7,051 nucleotides of DNA, from positions 1-7,051 of the forward strand of contig CAJGCJ010000102.1 of assembly GCA_904501775.1 (NCBI GenBank). Reading direction: 5' to 3'. Position 1 is the stretch's first letter; each line of letters starts with the position of its first letter. The notes under the pieces are model-generated. The model worked only from the letters and a program-made list of their open reading frames with translations, ran no database searches and was not told where the DNA came from. The DNA comes from an uncultured Bacteroidaceae bacterium (GTDB lineage: Bacteria; Bacteroidota; Bacteroidia; Bacteroidales; Bacteroidaceae). Shown here piece after piece: positions 5,812 to 7,051 of this stretch. Both the position numbers and the translations under genes were made by a program.

Positions 5812-6729
5812 ATGGAAAAGATTATCGGTCTTATCAACGCCCCTTTCACACCATTCTACGAGAATGGCGAAGTAAACTATGAGCCTATCCCTGCATACGC
5901 ACAGATGCTTGCAAAGAATGGTCTTAAAGGAGTATTCATCAACGGTTCATCGGGCGAGGGTTACATGCTCACCGAAGAGGAGAGAATGAAACTAACCGAG
6001 GCTTGGGTAGCTGCTGCACCCGAGGGTTTCAAGATTATAGTACATGTGGGAAGCACATGTGTGAAATCGAGCCGCAGAATGGCCGAGCATGCACAGAAAT
6101 TGGGTGTATTCGGTATTGGAGCGATGGCACCTCCTTTCCCCAAAGTAAATCGCGTCGAGGAACTTGTAAAATATTGCGAGGAGATTGCTTCGGCTGCTCC
6201 CGAACTGCCTTTCTATTTCTACCACATTCCAGCATTCAACGGTGCATTCCTCTCAATGGTAAGTTTCCTGCAGGCTGTTGATGGCAGAATACCCAATTTC
6301 GCCGGTATCAAATATACTTTCGAAAGCATGTATGAGTACAACCAGTGCCGTCTTTACAAGAATGGCAAATATGACATGTTGCACGGACAGGACGAGACTA
6401 TCCTCCCCTGCCTCGCAATGGGCGGCGCTCAGGGCGGCATCGGTGGAACAACAAACTACAACGGATGCAACCTTGCCGGTATCATCGATGCATGGAACGC
6501 AGGCGACCTTGAGAAGGCACGCGAGTTGCAGAACTTCTCACAGGAGGTTATCAACGTTATTTGCCACTATCGCGGCAACATCGTGGGTGGTAAGAGAATA
6601 ATGAAGCTCATCGGACTTGACCTTGGAAAGAACCGTACTCCTTTCCAGAACATGACAGACGAGGAGGAGGCTGCAATGCGTAAGGAGCTTGAGGCAATCA
6701 ACTTCTTCGAGCGTTGCAACAAATTCTAA
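5812..6729 (+). CDS. nanA: N-acetylneuraminate lyase (sialic acid aldolase)
   Basis: This 305-residue class I aldolase of the DapA/NanA TIM-barrel family should cleave N-acetylneuraminate to N-acetylmannosamine and pyruvate in the cytoplasm. It is called nanL in Bacteroides fragilis. The substrate-carboxylate loop is INGSSGEGY (Gly45-Ser46-Ser47-Gly48-Glu49; most lyases have GSTGE), the catalytic Tyr137 lies in FYFYHIPA, and the Schiff-base Lys167 lies in FAGIKYTF. HGQDE (191-195) and GGIGGTTN (208-215) match the sugar-binding loops with Asp-Glu and Gly-Gly/Ser-Thr seen in sialic-acid lyases rather than in dihydrodipicolinate synthases. The length is normal. The start at 5812 (MEKIIGLINAPFTPF) places the first barrel strand where expected; the leader has no Shine-Dalgarno sequence. 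The AGE-type epimerase that follows supports the sialic-acid role over other DapA-family activities. Regulation may act through the palindromes just upstream. The substrate is inferred from motifs and context. Confidence 0.92.
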   Translation: MEKIIGLINAPFTPFYENGEVNYEPIPAYAQMLAKNGLKGVFINGSSGEGYMLTEEERMKLTEAWVAAAPEGFKIIVHVGSTCVKSSRRMAEHAQKLGVFGIGAMAPPFPKVNRVEELVKYCEEIASAAPELPFYFYHIPAFNGAFLSMVSFLQAVDGRIPNFAGIKYTFESMYEYNQCRLYKNGKYDMLHGQDETILPCLAMGGAQGGIGGTTNYNGCNLAGIIDAWNAGDLEKARELQNFSQEVINVICHYRGNIVGGKRIMKLIGLDLGKNRTPFQNMTDEEEAAMRKELEAINFFERCNKF

Positions 6730-6735
6730 AAATAC

Positions 6736-6757
6736 AGGGAGCAGATAACTGTTCCCT
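6736..6757 (+). other. Intercistronic hairpin between lyase and epimerase genes
   Basis: AGGGAGCAG (6736-6744) can pair with CTGTTCCCT (6749-6757), including one G-U pair, around an ATAA loop, giving a 9-bp stem starting 7 bases after the lyase stop. No T-run follows directly, only TTAAACATTTT. It is therefore more likely an mRNA 3'-end stabiliser or partial attenuator than a full terminator. Confidence 0.45.
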
Positions 6758-6795
6758 TAAACATTTTATAAACACATAAGAAAAAAAAGACTACC

Positions 6796-7051
6796 ATGAA
6801 TTGGAAAGAATATCTTACCGACTGGAGTGACAAATACCGCAAGGACCTTACCGAGAACATTATGCCTTTCTGGCTCAAGAACGGATTGGACCGCGTAAAC
6901 GGTGGTGTATATACATGCCTCGACCGCGACGGCTCGTTAATGGACAGCACAAAATCGGTGTGGTTTCAGGGACGTTTCGCTTTTGTATGCAGCTTCGCAT
7001 ACAACACTGTTGAGAAGAACCCCGAGTGGCTCGCTGCTGCAAAGAGCACTA
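6796..7051 (+). CDS. nanE: AGE-family N-acylglucosamine 2-epimerase, N-terminal part (cut by window end)
   Basis: The first 85 residues are visible, starting at the ATG at 6796 (MNWKEYLTDWSDKYRKDL), 66 bases after the lyase stop; the frame is still open at the window end. ENIMPFWLKNGLDRVNGGVY, CLDRDGSLMDSTKSVW and WFQGRFAFVCSFAYN match the start of the alpha/alpha-barrel AGE (renin-binding-protein-like) family. Arg60 in WFQGR corresponds to the conserved active-site Arg. The catalytic His residues lie beyond the window. In Bacteroides fragilis the equivalent gene next to the lyase, called nanE there, interconverts N-acetylmannosamine and N-acetylglucosamine without prior phosphorylation. It is unrelated to the ManNAc-6-phosphate epimerase NanE of enterobacteria, so the symbol needs care. 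A cellobiose or mannose epimerase of the same fold is an alternative that context makes unlikely. Confidence 0.88.
   Translation, partial: MNWKEYLTDWSDKYRKDLTENIMPFWLKNGLDRVNGGVYTCLDRDGSLMDSTKSVWFQGRFAFVCSFAYNTVEKNPEWLAAAKST

Noticed and set aside
5812..6729. Dihydrodipicolinate synthase (DapA) as the product instead of sialic-acid lyase.
   Set aside because: The sugar-side loops (HGQDE and GGIGGTTN) and the following AGE-family epimerase fit N-acetylneuraminate lyase.

Overview
The window reads as a Bacteroidales-type (Bacteroidota) chromosome. The grounds are a TonB-dependent receptor C-terminus ending in a barrel-closing Phe, two lipoproteins built from domain families typical of this phylum (DUF5689, choice-of-anchor J and DUF6359-like), A/T-rich leaders without Shine-Dalgarno sequences, a possible TTTG/TAnnTTTG-type promoter, and a sialic-acid locus in the Bacteroides-style lyase-then-AGE-epimerase order. 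Genus cannot be fixed from the sequence. All recognised genes lie on the + strand.

Region 1 (1-4861) is the end of an outer-membrane operon: the C-terminal part of a TonB-dependent receptor, a 276-aa DUF5689 lipoprotein 20 bases later, and a 992-aa multidomain lipoprotein 14 bases after that, closed by a strong intrinsic terminator. No SusD-like gene is present in the visible part. The large lipoprotein contains an internally duplicated anchor-J plus DUF6359-like module, a third OB-like region, a C-terminal beta-sandwich-like region and Glu/Pro linkers. OB-like segments recur in both lipoproteins, so a surface complex that captures a polymer and feeds the receptor is a reasonable hypothesis. 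The ligand is unknown; nucleic acid is one candidate.

Region 2 (4862-5723) is a single-gene unit encoding a membrane-anchored SIMPL-domain (DUF541) protein. It is bounded downstream by a perfect 25-bp inverted repeat that probably acts as a terminator.

Region 3 (5724-7051) opens a sialic-acid catabolic operon. A leader with a candidate promoter and two operator-like palindromes precedes an N-acetylneuraminate lyase gene with all the expected catalytic motifs. After a 66-base gap holding a small hairpin comes the start of an AGE-family epimerase. Together they would convert Neu5Ac to ManNAc plus pyruvate and then ManNAc to GlcNAc, the route described in Bacteroides fragilis. The window ends inside the epimerase, so any transporter or sialidase would lie beyond it.

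No tRNA, rRNA, insertion sequence or CRISPR array was seen. No gene-free stretch exceeds about 150 bases.
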